This document shows positions 26,663 through 35,803 of a DNA stretch of 64,000 nucleotides, piece after piece. The stretch spans positions 62,001-126,000 of the forward strand of contig NZ_JAJEJR010000002.1 in the NCBI RefSeq assembly GCF_021390595.1. The letters run 5' to 3'. How positions within the stretch are numbered: the first letter of the stretch is position 1; every line of letters starts with the position of its first letter. A model generated the notes under the pieces. The model saw nothing but the letters and a program-made list of their open reading frames with translations. It did no database searches and was not told the DNA's origin. Source of the DNA: Paraburkholderia sp. HP33-1. GTDB lineage: Bacteria; Pseudomonadota; Gammaproteobacteria; Burkholderiales; Burkholderiaceae. The translations under genes were made by a program, and so were the position numbers.

Positions 26663-27262
26663 ATGACTACCCAGACGGACTCTCTGACCGATTTGACCGA
26701 TGCAACTCGCCCGCAACGCTACACGCGCACCGCCATGACGCTGCACTGGCTGATCGCGGTGCTGATGATCGTCAACGTCGTGCTCGGTCTGTCCGCTGAT
26801 TCGCTGCCCGACGACTGGGTGCGTCCGGTGATCGACATGCACAAATCGATCGGCATCACGGTGCTCGGACTCGCGCTGCTGCGCATTTTGTGGCGCGTGT
26901 CGCACGAGCCGCCGCCGTTGCCGCGCGAGTTTCCGTCGTGGGAAAAGCTTGCCGCCCACCTCGCGCACTTCACGCTGTATCTGCTGATGATCGCGTTGCC
27001 GCTGTCCGGCTGGCTGCATGATTCCGCGTGGAAAGACGCGGCCACGCATCCGATGCAGTGGTTCGGCCTGTTCCAATGGCCGCGCATCGGTTATGTCATG
27101 CACCTCGATCCGACACTGAAAGAGACGTTGCACGATCGCTTCGGCGCGTTGCACACGTGGCTCGGTTACGCGCTCTATGCGTTGCTGGCGATGCATATCG
27201 GCGGCGCGCTCAAGCATGAGTGGATCGATCGCAAGTCGGTGTTCAGGCGCATGACGCCGTGA
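26663..27262 (+). CDS. Cytochrome b561 family protein
   Basis: The 199-residue membrane protein has four helices with paired heme-ligand histidines: YTRTAMTLHWLIAVLMIVN near residue 28, DMHKSIGITVLGLALLRILW, HLAHFTLYLLMIALPLSGWL and LHTWLGYALYALLAMHIGGA. This is the bacterial b561 fold that moves electrons from quinol to periplasmic acceptors. ATG 26663 has GGAA a few bases upstream; upstream open frame is not like b561. The stop codon overlaps the next reading frame (GTGA at 27259-27262), so it is coupled to a glycosyltransferase. Confidence 0.83.
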   Translation: MTTQTDSLTDLTDATRPQRYTRTAMTLHWLIAVLMIVNVVLGLSADSLPDDWVRPVIDMHKSIGITVLGLALLRILWRVSHEPPPLPREFPSWEKLAAHLAHFTLYLLMIALPLSGWLHDSAWKDAATHPMQWFGLFQWPRIGYVMHLDPTLKETLHDRFGALHTWLGYALYALLAMHIGGALKHEWIDRKSVFRRMTP

Positions 27263-28710
27263 AGAAAACCCTCGAACAGGCACTCGCTCTCACGTCGCCA
27301 CGCATCTTGCCGCGGCGCGCGACGCTATCGGGCACGCTGATCCATTCCAGCGTCGTCGTGCTGTGGGCGCTGCTGTTCGCGCGCGCTTTTTTTCTGCGCG
27401 GTGCGCTCGCCTGGTCGATCGGGATTGCGTATGTCATCTACGACACGCTGCTGCTCGCGTTCGTTACGTGGAAATCGTTGCCGCTCATGCGCCGCGCGAC
27501 GCCGCTCGAAGCGGACTACGAACGACGCGATCTGCCGGGCATGGGTGTCATCGTCGCGTCGCATAACGAGGCGGCCGTGTTGCCCGTCACGCTCGCCGCG
27601 CTGCTGCGGCAAACGCACGGGCCGGCGCAGATCGTGATCGCCGACGACGGCTCCACCGACACCACCGCCGACCTGCTCACGCAACGCTTCGGCCTCACGC
27701 CGGCCGCCGAAGGCGTGCTGAGCGCGCCGAGCTCGCTCCATCCGAACCTGTTCTGGCTGCGGGTGCCGCACGGCGGCAAGGCGCGCGCGCTGAACGCCGC
27801 GATCACCGTGATGACGACCGACACCGTGATGACCGTCGACGCCGACACGCTGCTCGACGACGACGCGATCTACGCAATGCGCGTCGCGTTCGCGAGCGAT
27901 CCGAAGCTCGTCGCGGCGGCCGGCATTCTCGTGCCGGTCTGCGGCAAGTCGTTGTCGGGTCGGGTGTTCCAGTGGTTCCAGACCTACGAGTACATGCGCA
28001 ACTTCATCGCGCGTTTCGCGTGGATGCGCGCAGACAGCCTGTTGCTGATCTCGGGCGCGTTCGCGTCGTTCCGGCGCGATGCGCTCGTCGCGGTCGGCGG
28101 CTTCGATCCGCAGTGTCTCGTCGAAGACTACGAGCTGATTCACCGGCTGCGCCGCTATTCGGTCGATCACAACCTCGGCTGGGACGTGCGTGTGGTCGGC
28201 GAAGCGCATGCGCGCACCGACGCCCCCGACAACCTCGCGAGCTTTCTGCGCCAGCGACGCCGCTGGTTCGCGGGCTTCCTGCAGACGCAGTACTGGAATC
28301 GCGACATGACCGGCAATCCGCGCTATGGCACGCTCGGGATGCTGATGCTGCCGGTCAAGGCGGTCGACACGATGCAGCCGATCTACGGCCTCACCGCGTT
28401 CGCACTGCTGCTCGGCTTTCTGTTCGGCGGACACGGCGCGATCGTCGTGTCGATCTTCAGCGTGATCGGCCTGAAAACGGCGATCGATCTGGCGTTCTAT
28501 ATCTGGAGCATCCATCTGTACCGGCGCTGGACTGGTGAGCGCAGCGGCAACAGCCTCGGCATGGCAATGCTCGCGGCCGTCGCCGAACCGTTCTCGTTCC
28601 AGCTCGCGCGCCACCTGGGCGCGGCGCTCGGCTGGCTGCACTTTCTGCGCGGTGGCCGCGCATGGGGTGTGCAACGGCGCTCCGGGCTTATCGCAAGCGA
28701 GGAGCGCTGA
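27259..28710 (+). CDS. Family 2 glycosyltransferase, membrane-bound
   Basis: The 483-residue protein has two N-terminal helices (LIHSSVVVLWALLFARAFFL), a GT2 catalytic domain with IVIADDGSTDTTADLL, TVMTVDADTLLDDDAIYAM, then FDPQCLVEDYELIHRLR and the QxxRW-type signature RQRRRWFAGFLQ, and three C-terminal helices. This pattern belongs to processive synthases of the BcsA, HasA or NodC kind, which build surface polysaccharides from UDP-sugars. The GTG at 27259 overlaps the preceding stop and gives the usual short N-terminus; ATG 27220 is an alternative. The polymer is unknown. Confidence 0.8.
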   Translation: MKKTLEQALALTSPRILPRRATLSGTLIHSSVVVLWALLFARAFFLRGALAWSIGIAYVIYDTLLLAFVTWKSLPLMRRATPLEADYERRDLPGMGVIVASHNEAAVLPVTLAALLRQTHGPAQIVIADDGSTDTTADLLTQRFGLTPAAEGVLSAPSSLHPNLFWLRVPHGGKARALNAAITVMTTDTVMTVDADTLLDDDAIYAMRVAFASDPKLVAAAGILVPVCGKSLSGRVFQWFQTYEYMRNFIARFAWMRADSLLLISGAFASFRRDALVAVGGFDPQCLVEDYELIHRLRRYSVDHNLGWDVRVVGEAHARTDAPDNLASFLRQRRRWFAGFLQTQYWNRDMTGNPRYGTLGMLMLPVKAVDTMQPIYGLTAFALLLGFLFGGHGAIVVSIFSVIGLKTAIDLAFYIWSIHLYRRWTGERSGNSLGMAMLAAVAEPFSFQLARHLGAALGWLHFLRGGRAWGVQRRSGLIASEER

Positions 28711-28905
28711 AAGATCGGCACTGGAGTCGGGTCAATGAGGATGCCAATTTTTGGTAGCGCGCGCGCCTGCGCAACGCGTGATGCGACGCTTTGCGCAGGC
28801 CGCCGACAGCCCCAGGTGGCGGCCGCTTCAAGTAGACTGGCAAAGATGTCGCCTCGCCATGCGAGGTGGCAACCTTCTATCCGCTCGTGCACGGAGGCTT
28901 GACCT

Positions 28906-30156
28906 ATGCATGCCGTTCCCCCGCTCGGACAAGGACAAGATATCGCCGGCGCAACGCTCGACGCGGCGCCTGCTCAGGCGGCGTCGCAGGATCGCGCTTC
29001 TCCCACATCGCAGACCGGCGCGCACGTGCCCGGTGACGTTACTCGCGATGTGACCGTGCGCGACCTGCGCCGCGTCGCCATTCATCCGGATCACTGGTAT
29101 CCGCTTGCGTGGTCCCATGAAGTGAAGCGCGGCAAGACGCTCGGCGTGACCTTCGCCGGCGATCCGATCGTGCTCGCGCGTACCGAGAGCGGCAAGGTGT
29201 TCGCGCTGGAAGATCGTTGCGCGCATCGGCAGGTGCCGCTGCACCAGGGGGTGGTCGATGGCGAATCGATTCGCTGCGGCTATCACGGCTGGACCTACGA
29301 CTGCGCGGGCAAGTGTGTCGACGTGCCGTACCTGGGCCGAGAGCGTCTGCCGAACGGTGTGCGGTCATATCCGTGTCACGAAGTCGAGGGACTGATCTTC
29401 GTGTTTCCGGGCGACGCCGCGCTCGCGGCCGGGCGTCCGCTGCCGGACTTTCGCTCGGTGTCGGACCCGAAGTACAAGACGCGCCGCTTCGGCCGCCCGA
29501 TCAAGTGTCACTATTCGTTCATGCACGAGAACCTGATGGACATGAATCACCAGTTCCTGCATCGCCGCCAGATGGGGCGCATGCGTGCGCGTTCGCTCGG
29601 GCGGCGGCGCGGTGAGGGCTGGGTCGAGGTCGACTATACGTTTGCGCGGGTGGCGGGCCAGCAGCCGATTGGCGAGGCGATGGTGTTCGGCGAGAGGCGC
29701 AAGACCGGTGGCTTCAACGATAAAGACGTGATGACGATCCGCACCGAATACCCGTATCAGACCCTGCAGATCCACAACGTCGAGCGGACCCTGGTGATGG
29801 ATCTGTGGATCGTCTACGTGCCGCTCGACCGCGAGCAGCGCACCAACCGAACGTTCGGTCTGCTGTCGATCCGCAAGCCCGGCATTCCGGGCGTGATGAA
29901 TCTCGCTTGGCCGCTGCTCGTGTGGTTCACCGAGCGCATTTTCAGGGAGGATCGCGAGATCGTCGAGGCAGAGCAGCGCGCACACGATTCGCAGGGCGCC
30001 GACTGGAATCACGAGGTGTTCCCGGTCATCAACGATCTGCGCGCGCTGCTGCGCGAGTGCGGTGCGCCTGATCAGGTGGTCGGCGCGGGCACCGGCGATA
30101 CGGCAGTGATCCGCTTCTGGGATTCGCGTCCCGGCGATCCGCTCGCGCAGACCTGA
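28906..30156 (+). CDS. Rieske non-heme iron oxygenase
   Basis: The 416-residue protein has a Rieske [2Fe-2S] centre at Cys105-x-His107 and Cys124-x2-His127 (RCAHRQVPLHQG and CGYHGWTYD), followed by the mononuclear-iron region ENLMDMNHQFLHRR. It resembles the vanillate-demethylase/PaO type of oxygenase, which uses electrons from a separate reductase to hydroxylate or demethylate ring compounds. ATG 28906 has GGAGG upstream. No reductase is adjacent, but a rubredoxin-containing protein follows two genes later. Confidence 0.83.
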   Translation: MHAVPPLGQGQDIAGATLDAAPAQAASQDRASPTSQTGAHVPGDVTRDVTVRDLRRVAIHPDHWYPLAWSHEVKRGKTLGVTFAGDPIVLARTESGKVFALEDRCAHRQVPLHQGVVDGESIRCGYHGWTYDCAGKCVDVPYLGRERLPNGVRSYPCHEVEGLIFVFPGDAALAAGRPLPDFRSVSDPKYKTRRFGRPIKCHYSFMHENLMDMNHQFLHRRQMGRMRARSLGRRRGEGWVEVDYTFARVAGQQPIGEAMVFGERRKTGGFNDKDVMTIRTEYPYQTLQIHNVERTLVMDLWIVYVPLDREQRTNRTFGLLSIRKPGIPGVMNLAWPLLVWFTERIFREDREIVEAEQRAHDSQGADWNHEVFPVINDLRALLRECGAPDQVVGAGTGDTAVIRFWDSRPGDPLAQT

Positions 30157-30376
30157 GCGCGGCGCGGATGTTTTCACCGGCGCCGGGCGCGGCGTATGGC
30201 CGCAGCTTTCCCCCTCGCCGGGAAGTAATCCATCTCCCCACCGTAGACAATGCGCGGCGCGCGAGCGGCGATAATAACGTCCGGTACTTTTATTGCGCGC
30301 GAGTTTGCGCCAATCGACATTCGTCGCGTCCGCTCCCGTGTACCATTGCGTTTTTTCCGAACTTCTAGATACTCCC

Positions 30377-30502
30377 GTGACCACGCAACAAACCCCCGCC
30401 AACTCACGTAAATCCCTCACTCTGCTGCAATTCCTCGGCCTCATCGGCGGCGCTGCACTGATCGCTTCGATCGCGCTGAATCTGCTGGTCCAGGCGCGCT
30501 GA
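30377..30502 (+). CDS. 41-residue single-helix membrane peptide
   Basis: A GTG at 30377 opens a 41-residue frame with a polar N-terminus (MTTQQTPANSRKS) and one membrane helix (LLQFLGLIGGAALIASIALN) ending LLVQAR. No Shine-Dalgarno is clear; an alternative in-frame start upstream exists. It ends 5 bp before the rubredoxin gene, on the same strand, so the two are likely co-translated. I do not recognise the family. It could anchor the rubredoxin at the membrane; that is inference. Confidence 0.5.
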   Translation: MTTQQTPANSRKSLTLLQFLGLIGGAALIASIALNLLVQAR

Positions 30503-30507
30503 AGCTC

Positions 30508-30933
30508 ATGTACAAGAAGGGCGTAGCCGTAGAAATCCAGTTTTCCCCTGAGCGACTCAACGATGGCGCCGGCGACCCGTACTGGATCGATCTGACTCAC
30601 GACGAAGCGCAGCGCCTGCTCGAGAGCCTGCAGGCGCGGCTCGCGGGGACGGGCGGCGGCACGGCCGCACCGCTCGTCGTGAGCCTCGACGCGACGGCGC
30701 ACACGTCCGCAGTGGATGCTGGTTCGTCCGACGCGCCGGCAGCCGCGAATACCGCCGCGGCGGACGACTTCAAGCAATGGGTCTGTGTGATCTGCGGCTG
30801 GGTCTACGACGAAGCCGCCGGCTTGCCGGAAGAGGGCATCGCGCCGGGCACGCGCTGGGCCGATGTGCCGGCTGACTGGCGCTGCCCGTTGTGCGATGTG
30901 GGTAAGGAAGATTTTGCGCTGGTGGAGTTTTAA
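30508..30933 (+). CDS. Protein with C-terminal rubredoxin domain
   Basis: The 141-residue protein has an N-terminal domain of about 50 residues (VEIQFSPERLNDGAGDPYWI, DLTHDEAQRLLESLQARL) that I do not recognise, an Ala-rich linker, and a rubredoxin domain of about 50 residues at the C-terminus. The iron is held by CVICGWVYDEAAGLPEEGI and CPLCDVGKEDF, giving the two CxxC pairs. Rubredoxins are one-electron carriers. It sits 351 bp downstream of the Rieske oxygenase, with a tiny membrane peptide between them. Confidence 0.88.
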   Translation: MYKKGVAVEIQFSPERLNDGAGDPYWIDLTHDEAQRLLESLQARLAGTGGGTAAPLVVSLDATAHTSAVDAGSSDAPAAANTAAADDFKQWVCVICGWVYDEAAGLPEEGIAPGTRWADVPADWRCPLCDVGKEDFALVEF

Positions 30934-30956
30934 GGGGCGGGCCGCGGCTCGCCTCA

Positions 30957-31886
30957 TTACCTCACTCTCGGGCCGGTATGGCGTTTCAATTGCAATCGCA
31001 GCGCGGCCGCTTCGCTTTGCAGCGCGCCGACGAACGCGTCTGCGAGCGGATGCGCGGGCCGGTGCTCGGGGTGTATCGCGCTGACGCGAAACGGCAGCGA
31101 CAACGCGAGCGGCCGGATATGCAGATTGCGGCCCGCGAAATCGACGGCGGTCAGCGGATTGACGATCGCGATGCCGAGCCCTTGCCGCACGAAGCTGCAC
31201 ACCGACACCGCGGTCGGCGTTTCGATCAGCAAGCGACGCGCGACACCTGCCCGCGCGAACGCCTCGTCGATCTGGAGCCGGTAAGGATCGTTCGCTGACA
31301 GGCTGATGAACGGCTGATCCGCGAAGTCCTTCAACGCGATCACGCGTTTCGCCAACAGCGGGTGGCCATCTGGCAGCACACACACTTCATCGACGGCGAC
31401 AAGCGGCGTGAGCCGCGTGCCGGGCGGCGGCGCGTCGTGCTCGGTGAGGCCGAGGTCGTAGCGCTGCGCGCTCAGCCATTCTTCGAGAAACGGCGACTCC
31501 TGCGTCGCGATCGACACGCTGACGCCCGGTTGCGCGTCGTGAAAGCGTTTGACGGCGCCCGGCAGGATCGAATGCGAAAACACCGGCAGCGCGATGACGG
31601 ACAACTGGCCGCCCTTGAATTCGCGCAGCGCGGCCGCCGTCGACGCGACCCGTTCGAGCCCGACATATGCGCGCCTGATTTCGTCGAACAGCGTCAGCGC
31701 GGATTGGGTGGGACGCAGCCGGCCCTGCACGCGCTCGAACAACGCGAAGCCGATGCTTTGCTCCATGCGCGCGAGTTCGCGGCTCACGGTGGGCTGCGAC
31801 GTGAACAGCATCCCGGCCGCCCTGGTGACGCTGCCGGCCGTCATCAGCGCGCGGAAGACTTCGATGTGCCGGTGCGTGAGCGCCAT
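30957..31886 (-). CDS. lysR: LysR-family regulator divergent from lysA
   Basis: The 309-residue protein has the LysR N-terminus (LTHRHIEVFRALMTAGSVTR, SQPTVSRELARMEQSIGFAL) and effector domain (GGQLSVIALPVFSHSILPGA). It lies back to back with a diaminopimelate decarboxylase gene, the arrangement of lysR/lysA in E. coli, where LysR activates lysA under low lysine. I therefore name it lysR by context. ATG 31886 starts the family-typical N-terminus; open frame to 32012 overlaps lysA and is not supported. Confidence 0.82.
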   Translation of the reverse strand: MALTHRHIEVFRALMTAGSVTRAAGMLFTSQPTVSRELARMEQSIGFALFERVQGRLRPTQSALTLFDEIRRAYVGLERVASTAAALREFKGGQLSVIALPVFSHSILPGAVKRFHDAQPGVSVSIATQESPFLEEWLSAQRYDLGLTEHDAPPPGTRLTPLVAVDEVCVLPDGHPLLAKRVIALKDFADQPFISLSANDPYRLQIDEAFARAGVARRLLIETPTAVSVCSFVRQGLGIAIVNPLTAVDFAGRNLHIRPLALSLPFRVSAIHPEHRPAHPLADAFVGALQSEAAALRLQLKRHTGPRVR

Positions 31887-32002
31887 GATCTGGTCTATAT
31901 CAGAAGTGAATGGATGAGCGATAAATTGGTATTTTACTGAATGACGGATCCGGCTCATCATGTCGGCTATCGCTTTCGCAAAGCTTTGACCTGCAGCCGA
32001 CC

Positions 32003-33259
32003 ATGACGCCATTCAACCCCCATCAACTCGCCGACCTCGCACGCCAGCACGGCACGCCCCTATGGGTCTATGACGCCGACACGATCCGTCAGCGCGTCGC
32101 GCAGTTGCGCAGCTTCGACACGATCCGCTATGCGCAGAAGGCCTGTTCGAACGTGCACATCCTGAAGCTGATGCGCGACGAAGGCGTGATGGTCGATGCA
32201 GTCTCTCTGGGCGAACTCGCGCGCAGTTTCGCTGCGGGTTATACGGCTCGACCGGCGTCGCACGACGCGCCCGAAGGCGTGGTCTTCACCGCCGACGTGC
32301 TAGACCATGCGACGCTCGCCACCGTGCTCGACCGGCGGATCACGGTCAACGCTGGCTCGCTCGACATGCTCGAACGGCTCGGACGACATGCGAGCGAAGG
32401 TCATCGCGTGTGGCTGCGCATCAACCCCGGCTTCGGTCACGGCCACAGCAACAAGACCAATACGGGCGGCGAGCACAGCAAGCACGGCATCTGGCGTGAC
32501 GACCTGCCACGCGCGCTGGAACTGGTGCGGCGTTATCGGCTGAAGCTCGTCGGGCTGCACATGCATATCGGCTCCGGTGTCGATTACGCGCATCTCGCAC
32601 GCGTCTGCGATGCGATGGTCGATGCTGTGTCGAAAGCAGATCAGGAGATCGAAGCAATTTCCGCAGGCGGTGGTTTGTCGGTGCCGTATCGCGATGGCGA
32701 GCCGAGCGTCGACACCGCACATTATTTCCGGCTATGGGACGATGCGCGACGGCGCATCGAGGCGCGTGTCGGACATCGTGTGCGGCTCGAAATCGAACCG
32801 GGGCGCTTTCTGGTCGCGCAGTCGGGCGTGCTCGTCGCCGAAGTGCACGCGCTGAACCAGCGGCCGTCACGGCAATTCGCGCTGCTCGACGCGGGCTTCA
32901 ACGATCTCGTGCGGCCGTCGTTCTATGGCAGCCATCACGAGATCAGCGTGCTCCGGCGCGACGGCACGCCGAGCGCTGCGCCGGTGGGCTCGTTCAGTGT
33001 GGCGGGGCCGTTGTGCGAGGCCGGCGACGTGTTCACGCAGACCGAAGGCGGTGTCGTCACGAGCCGATCGATGCCCGCGCCGCAAGTGGGCGACCTGATC
33101 GTGTTTCATGACGCGGGTGCGTACGGCGCGTCGATGTCATCGAATTACAACAGCCGGCCGCTCGCGCCTGAGGTGCTGATCGAGCGTGGCCACGCGCGCT
33201 TGATCCGGCGCAGGCAGCGCATCGAAGAATTGCTCGAGCTCGAAGAAACGGCGGCTTGA
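32003..33259 (+). CDS. lysA: Diaminopimelate decarboxylase
   Basis: The 418-residue protein is an alanine-racemase-fold PLP enzyme. The PLP lysine is in TIRYAQKACSNVHILKLM near residue 47. Further marks are VDAVSLGELARSF, the HxHxGSG motif LHMHIGSGVDYAHL, ISAGGGLSVPY, ERxG-like EPGRF and the C-terminal VAGPLCEAGDVFTQ. It converts meso-diaminopimelate to lysine. The gene lies opposite lysR; this is probably a second lysA, since most relatives have another copy elsewhere, but that cannot be checked here. Confidence 0.88.
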   Translation: MTPFNPHQLADLARQHGTPLWVYDADTIRQRVAQLRSFDTIRYAQKACSNVHILKLMRDEGVMVDAVSLGELARSFAAGYTARPASHDAPEGVVFTADVLDHATLATVLDRRITVNAGSLDMLERLGRHASEGHRVWLRINPGFGHGHSNKTNTGGEHSKHGIWRDDLPRALELVRRYRLKLVGLHMHIGSGVDYAHLARVCDAMVDAVSKADQEIEAISAGGGLSVPYRDGEPSVDTAHYFRLWDDARRRIEARVGHRVRLEIEPGRFLVAQSGVLVAEVHALNQRPSRQFALLDAGFNDLVRPSFYGSHHEISVLRRDGTPSAAPVGSFSVAGPLCEAGDVFTQTEGGVVTSRSMPAPQVGDLIVFHDAGAYGASMSSNYNSRPLAPEVLIERGHARLIRRRQRIEELLELEETAA

Positions 33260-33274
33260 GCGGCGCGCGAGCGC

Positions 33275-34195
33275 TCAACGCGCCCGCACCGTGCGCATAT
33301 ACGAAGCGGTCATCGTCGCGAACTCCTGCGCGGCCGGTGTCAGCGGAATCGCTGCGCGTTGCAGCAGACAGACATTCTGCTGCATCGCGCGTTCGCGGAC
33401 TGGGATCGTCGTCAGCATGTCCGCGAACGGCCCGCGCTTCGCCACGACCGACGCTTCGAGCGACAGGCAATCGGTCGCGCCAACCAGATGCAGTGTCTCG
33501 TACAAGCCCTCGACCGTCGCGACGATCTTCGGCGGCGGCAAACCATGGCTGTCGAATAGCTGGCTCAAGCGGTTGACGTGCGGCTCCTCGGTCAGATTCG
33601 GCGAGCGCGTCGTCACCCACTTGCAATCGACGAGTTCAGCGAGCGATTTCGCGTGCGCCTTCGGATGACCGCGCCGGCACACGATCACCGGGTCGGACGG
33701 ATAGAGCGGCGTGACGGACAGATCGGCGGTGTCGGTCTGTTTCGACACGAGCGCGACTGCGAAATCGAGCGTGCCTTCGCGGATCCACGAAATCATCATG
33801 CGCGACGTGCCCGTGCGCAGATGCACGGCGACGCGCTCGAAACGCGCGCGAAACTCCATCAGCACCGGCGCGAACGCGTCGATGAGCGGCTCGGTCGTCA
33901 TGCCGAACGTGACCTCGCCAGCGTAGTCACCGCGCAGCTGCCGCACGTCCTCTTCGGCGCGCTCGCATTCGCCGAGGATCGCGCCGGCCCGCAGCAGCAG
34001 CCGCTGGCCCAGCACGGTCAGCGCGATGCCGCGATTCGTGCGCGTGAACAGCGTCGCGCCGAGCATCGCTTCGAGGTTCTGCAACTGCTGCGTGATGCCG
34101 CTCTGCGCGATGCCGAGCGCGCGAGACGCCGCGCGAATGCTGCCATGCTCGGCGACCGCCGTGAACGCGCGCAGCTGGGAAATCGTCAACGCCAT
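33275..34195 (-). CDS. LysR-family transcriptional regulator (AstE-like neighbour)
   Basis: The 306-residue protein has a LysR helix-turn-helix (ISQLRAFTAVAEHGSIRAAS, AQSGITQQLQNLEAMLGATL) and an effector domain (YAGEVTFGMTTEPLIDAFAP). It lies divergent to the AstE-like hydrolase gene and likely regulates it. Its end lies 15 bp from the lysA stop in convergent orientation. Confidence 0.85.
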   Translation of the reverse strand: MALTISQLRAFTAVAEHGSIRAASRALGIAQSGITQQLQNLEAMLGATLFTRTNRGIALTVLGQRLLLRAGAILGECERAEEDVRQLRGDYAGEVTFGMTTEPLIDAFAPVLMEFRARFERVAVHLRTGTSRMMISWIREGTLDFAVALVSKQTDTADLSVTPLYPSDPVIVCRRGHPKAHAKSLAELVDCKWVTTRSPNLTEEPHVNRLSQLFDSHGLPPPKIVATVEGLYETLHLVGATDCLSLEASVVAKRGPFADMLTTIPVRERAMQQNVCLLQRAAIPLTPAAQEFATMTASYMRTVRAR

Positions 34196-34349
34196 GACCT
34201 TGGGGTCCGGTGATCGGTAAAAGTGATCATGATAGTTCGAATGGGACTTCTTTGAGGCGCTATGGCCGCTTACGATGCCGCTGACTTCGACTTTGATCCT
34301 TACGGCAATTGACCCAGGTTCCCAACGTTATCTTTACGGCTTTCAATTC

Positions 34350-35465
34350 ATGAACAGGCAATCGATTCCACTTCTGTCGCCGGCTATCGGCACGCACCGC
34401 GAGTTGGTGTCGTTTCATTTCGGCCCGGCCAATAGCGGGCAGAAGATCTATATCCAGGCGTCGCTGCACGCCGACGAAACGCCCGCGATGCTGACCGCCG
34501 TACTGCTGAGGCGGCGCCTGCTGGAGCTCGAACAAGCGGGCGCGCTGAATGCGGAAATCGTGCTCGTGCCGGTGTCGAATCCGATCGGACTCGGTCAGTA
34601 CGTGCTCGGTCAGTTCATTGGCCGCTTCGATCTCGGCAGCGGCAAGAACTTCAACCGGCATTTCGTGCAGTTCGCGAAGCTCGTCGCGAATGCGAAAGAG
34701 GCGCTTGGCGTCGACGCGAACGAAAATCGGCGGATCGTGCGGGAACTGGTCGCAGCCGAACTCGCGCAACAGAAGCCGCGGACCGAATTCGAGTCGCTGC
34801 AACTGGCGCTGCTGAAGTTGTCGTTCGACGCGGACGTCGTGATCGATCTGCATTGCTCGCTCGAAGCGGCGATGCATGTATACACGAGCGAGGCCGCGTG
34901 GGCCGAGTTCGAGCCGCTGTCGCGCTACCTCGGCGCAGAGGCTTCGTTGCTCGCGACGGATTCAGGCGGCGGCTCGTTCGACGAAACGCACAGCCTGCTG
35001 TGGTGGACGTTGCAGCAGCAGATGCCTGCGAGCAAGCCGGTGCCGAACGGTTCGATCGCGGTGACGGTCGAATGCCGCGGCCAGCGCGACGTGTCGTATG
35101 AAGTCGCACAGCAGGATGCCGACGCGCTCGTCGATTACCTGGTGTGGCGTGGTGCGATTCGCGGCGAGGCGAAGCCGTTGCCGCCGCTGCTGTCGCCGGC
35201 GACGCCGCTCGCGGGCAGCGAGCAGTTCTATGCGCCGGTGAGCGGGATTCTCGTGCACCGCGCGGAGATCGGTGACACGATTCGGGTCGGCCAGCCGCTG
35301 TTCGATATCGTCGATCCGCTGACCGACGAGACGACCACCATCGCGAGCAAGACCGAAGGGGTGTTGTATATGCGGCGCGCGATCCGTTTCGTGACGGCTG
35401 GTGCGCCGCTCGGGCGTGTGACGGGCACGCGGTCGATCAGGACGGGTGTGTTGCTGGGCGCCTGA
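34350..35465 (+). CDS. Succinylglutamate desuccinylase / aspartoacylase family hydrolase
   Basis: The 371-residue protein is an M14-like zinc deacylase. It shows the zinc motif LHADETPAM (HxxE), the strand NAEIVLVPVSNPIGLGQ, IDLHCSLEAAMHVYT with the third zinc histidine, and VTVECRGQRDV near the catalytic Glu. The C-terminal half has a barrel (FYAPVSGILVHRAEIGDTIR). ATG 34350 is chosen by family N-terminus; an upstream ATG at 34275 is open. It is likely a hydrolase of an N-acylated amino acid or a related amide. It is divergent from a LysR gene. Confidence 0.78.
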   Translation: MNRQSIPLLSPAIGTHRELVSFHFGPANSGQKIYIQASLHADETPAMLTAVLLRRRLLELEQAGALNAEIVLVPVSNPIGLGQYVLGQFIGRFDLGSGKNFNRHFVQFAKLVANAKEALGVDANENRRIVRELVAAELAQQKPRTEFESLQLALLKLSFDADVVIDLHCSLEAAMHVYTSEAAWAEFEPLSRYLGAEASLLATDSGGGSFDETHSLLWWTLQQQMPASKPVPNGSIAVTVECRGQRDVSYEVAQQDADALVDYLVWRGAIRGEAKPLPPLLSPATPLAGSEQFYAPVSGILVHRAEIGDTIRVGQPLFDIVDPLTDETTTIASKTEGVLYMRRAIRFVTAGAPLGRVTGTRSIRTGVLLGA

Positions 35466-35670
35466 GCGTAACCGAAGCGACAAGCCGGTTCCCCGAGCGC
35501 GACGCACTGATCCTGTTGCTCGCCATTACATGCGGCATGCGCGTTACGGAAAGCGCTCGGCTAGAGGTCCATCACGTACTCACAAAGCCGGGGGCACGGC
35601 GAGAAGAAATCCCGCTACCAGGGAGCACCACGAAGGGCTGTCGTGCGCGGTGCGTGTTTCTTGCCTTGGA
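35466..35670 (+). pseudogene. Phage-type site-specific integrase, fragment
   Basis: Reading from just after the AstE-like stop gives VTEATSRFPERDALILLLAI, then TCGMRVTESARLEVHHVL and TTKGCRARCVFL. These match the central part of a tyrosine-recombinase-like integrase, where CGMRVTExxxLExxDVL and TKGCRxRxxxL are conserved. The N-terminal domain, the catalytic Arg-His-Arg-Tyr core and the rest of the protein are missing, and sequence after about 35670 does not continue the family. It is a degraded mobile-element scar at the edge of a small accessory patch. Confidence 0.65.
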
Positions 35671-35803
35671 CGCGCCCCGCTGCGAACTGCCCGAAAGCAT
35701 CGCCGGGATCGACATTCCCGACTGCCGAGGCGATGGCTGGAGCGCTTGTGCGACTTCAGCGGGTGCAGCTCACATTCATCGTGCGCGGCGTGATATGAAG
35801 TAG

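Noticed and set aside
29365..31383. Long minus-strand open frame (672 codons) over the Rieske and rubredoxin genes
   Set aside because: It crosses three genes with clear motifs on the other strand and shows only low-complexity Arg-rich sequence.
32003..33259. Lysine riboswitch before lysA
   Set aside because: The gap to lysR is only 116 bp and shows no such structure; regulation by LysR is simpler.
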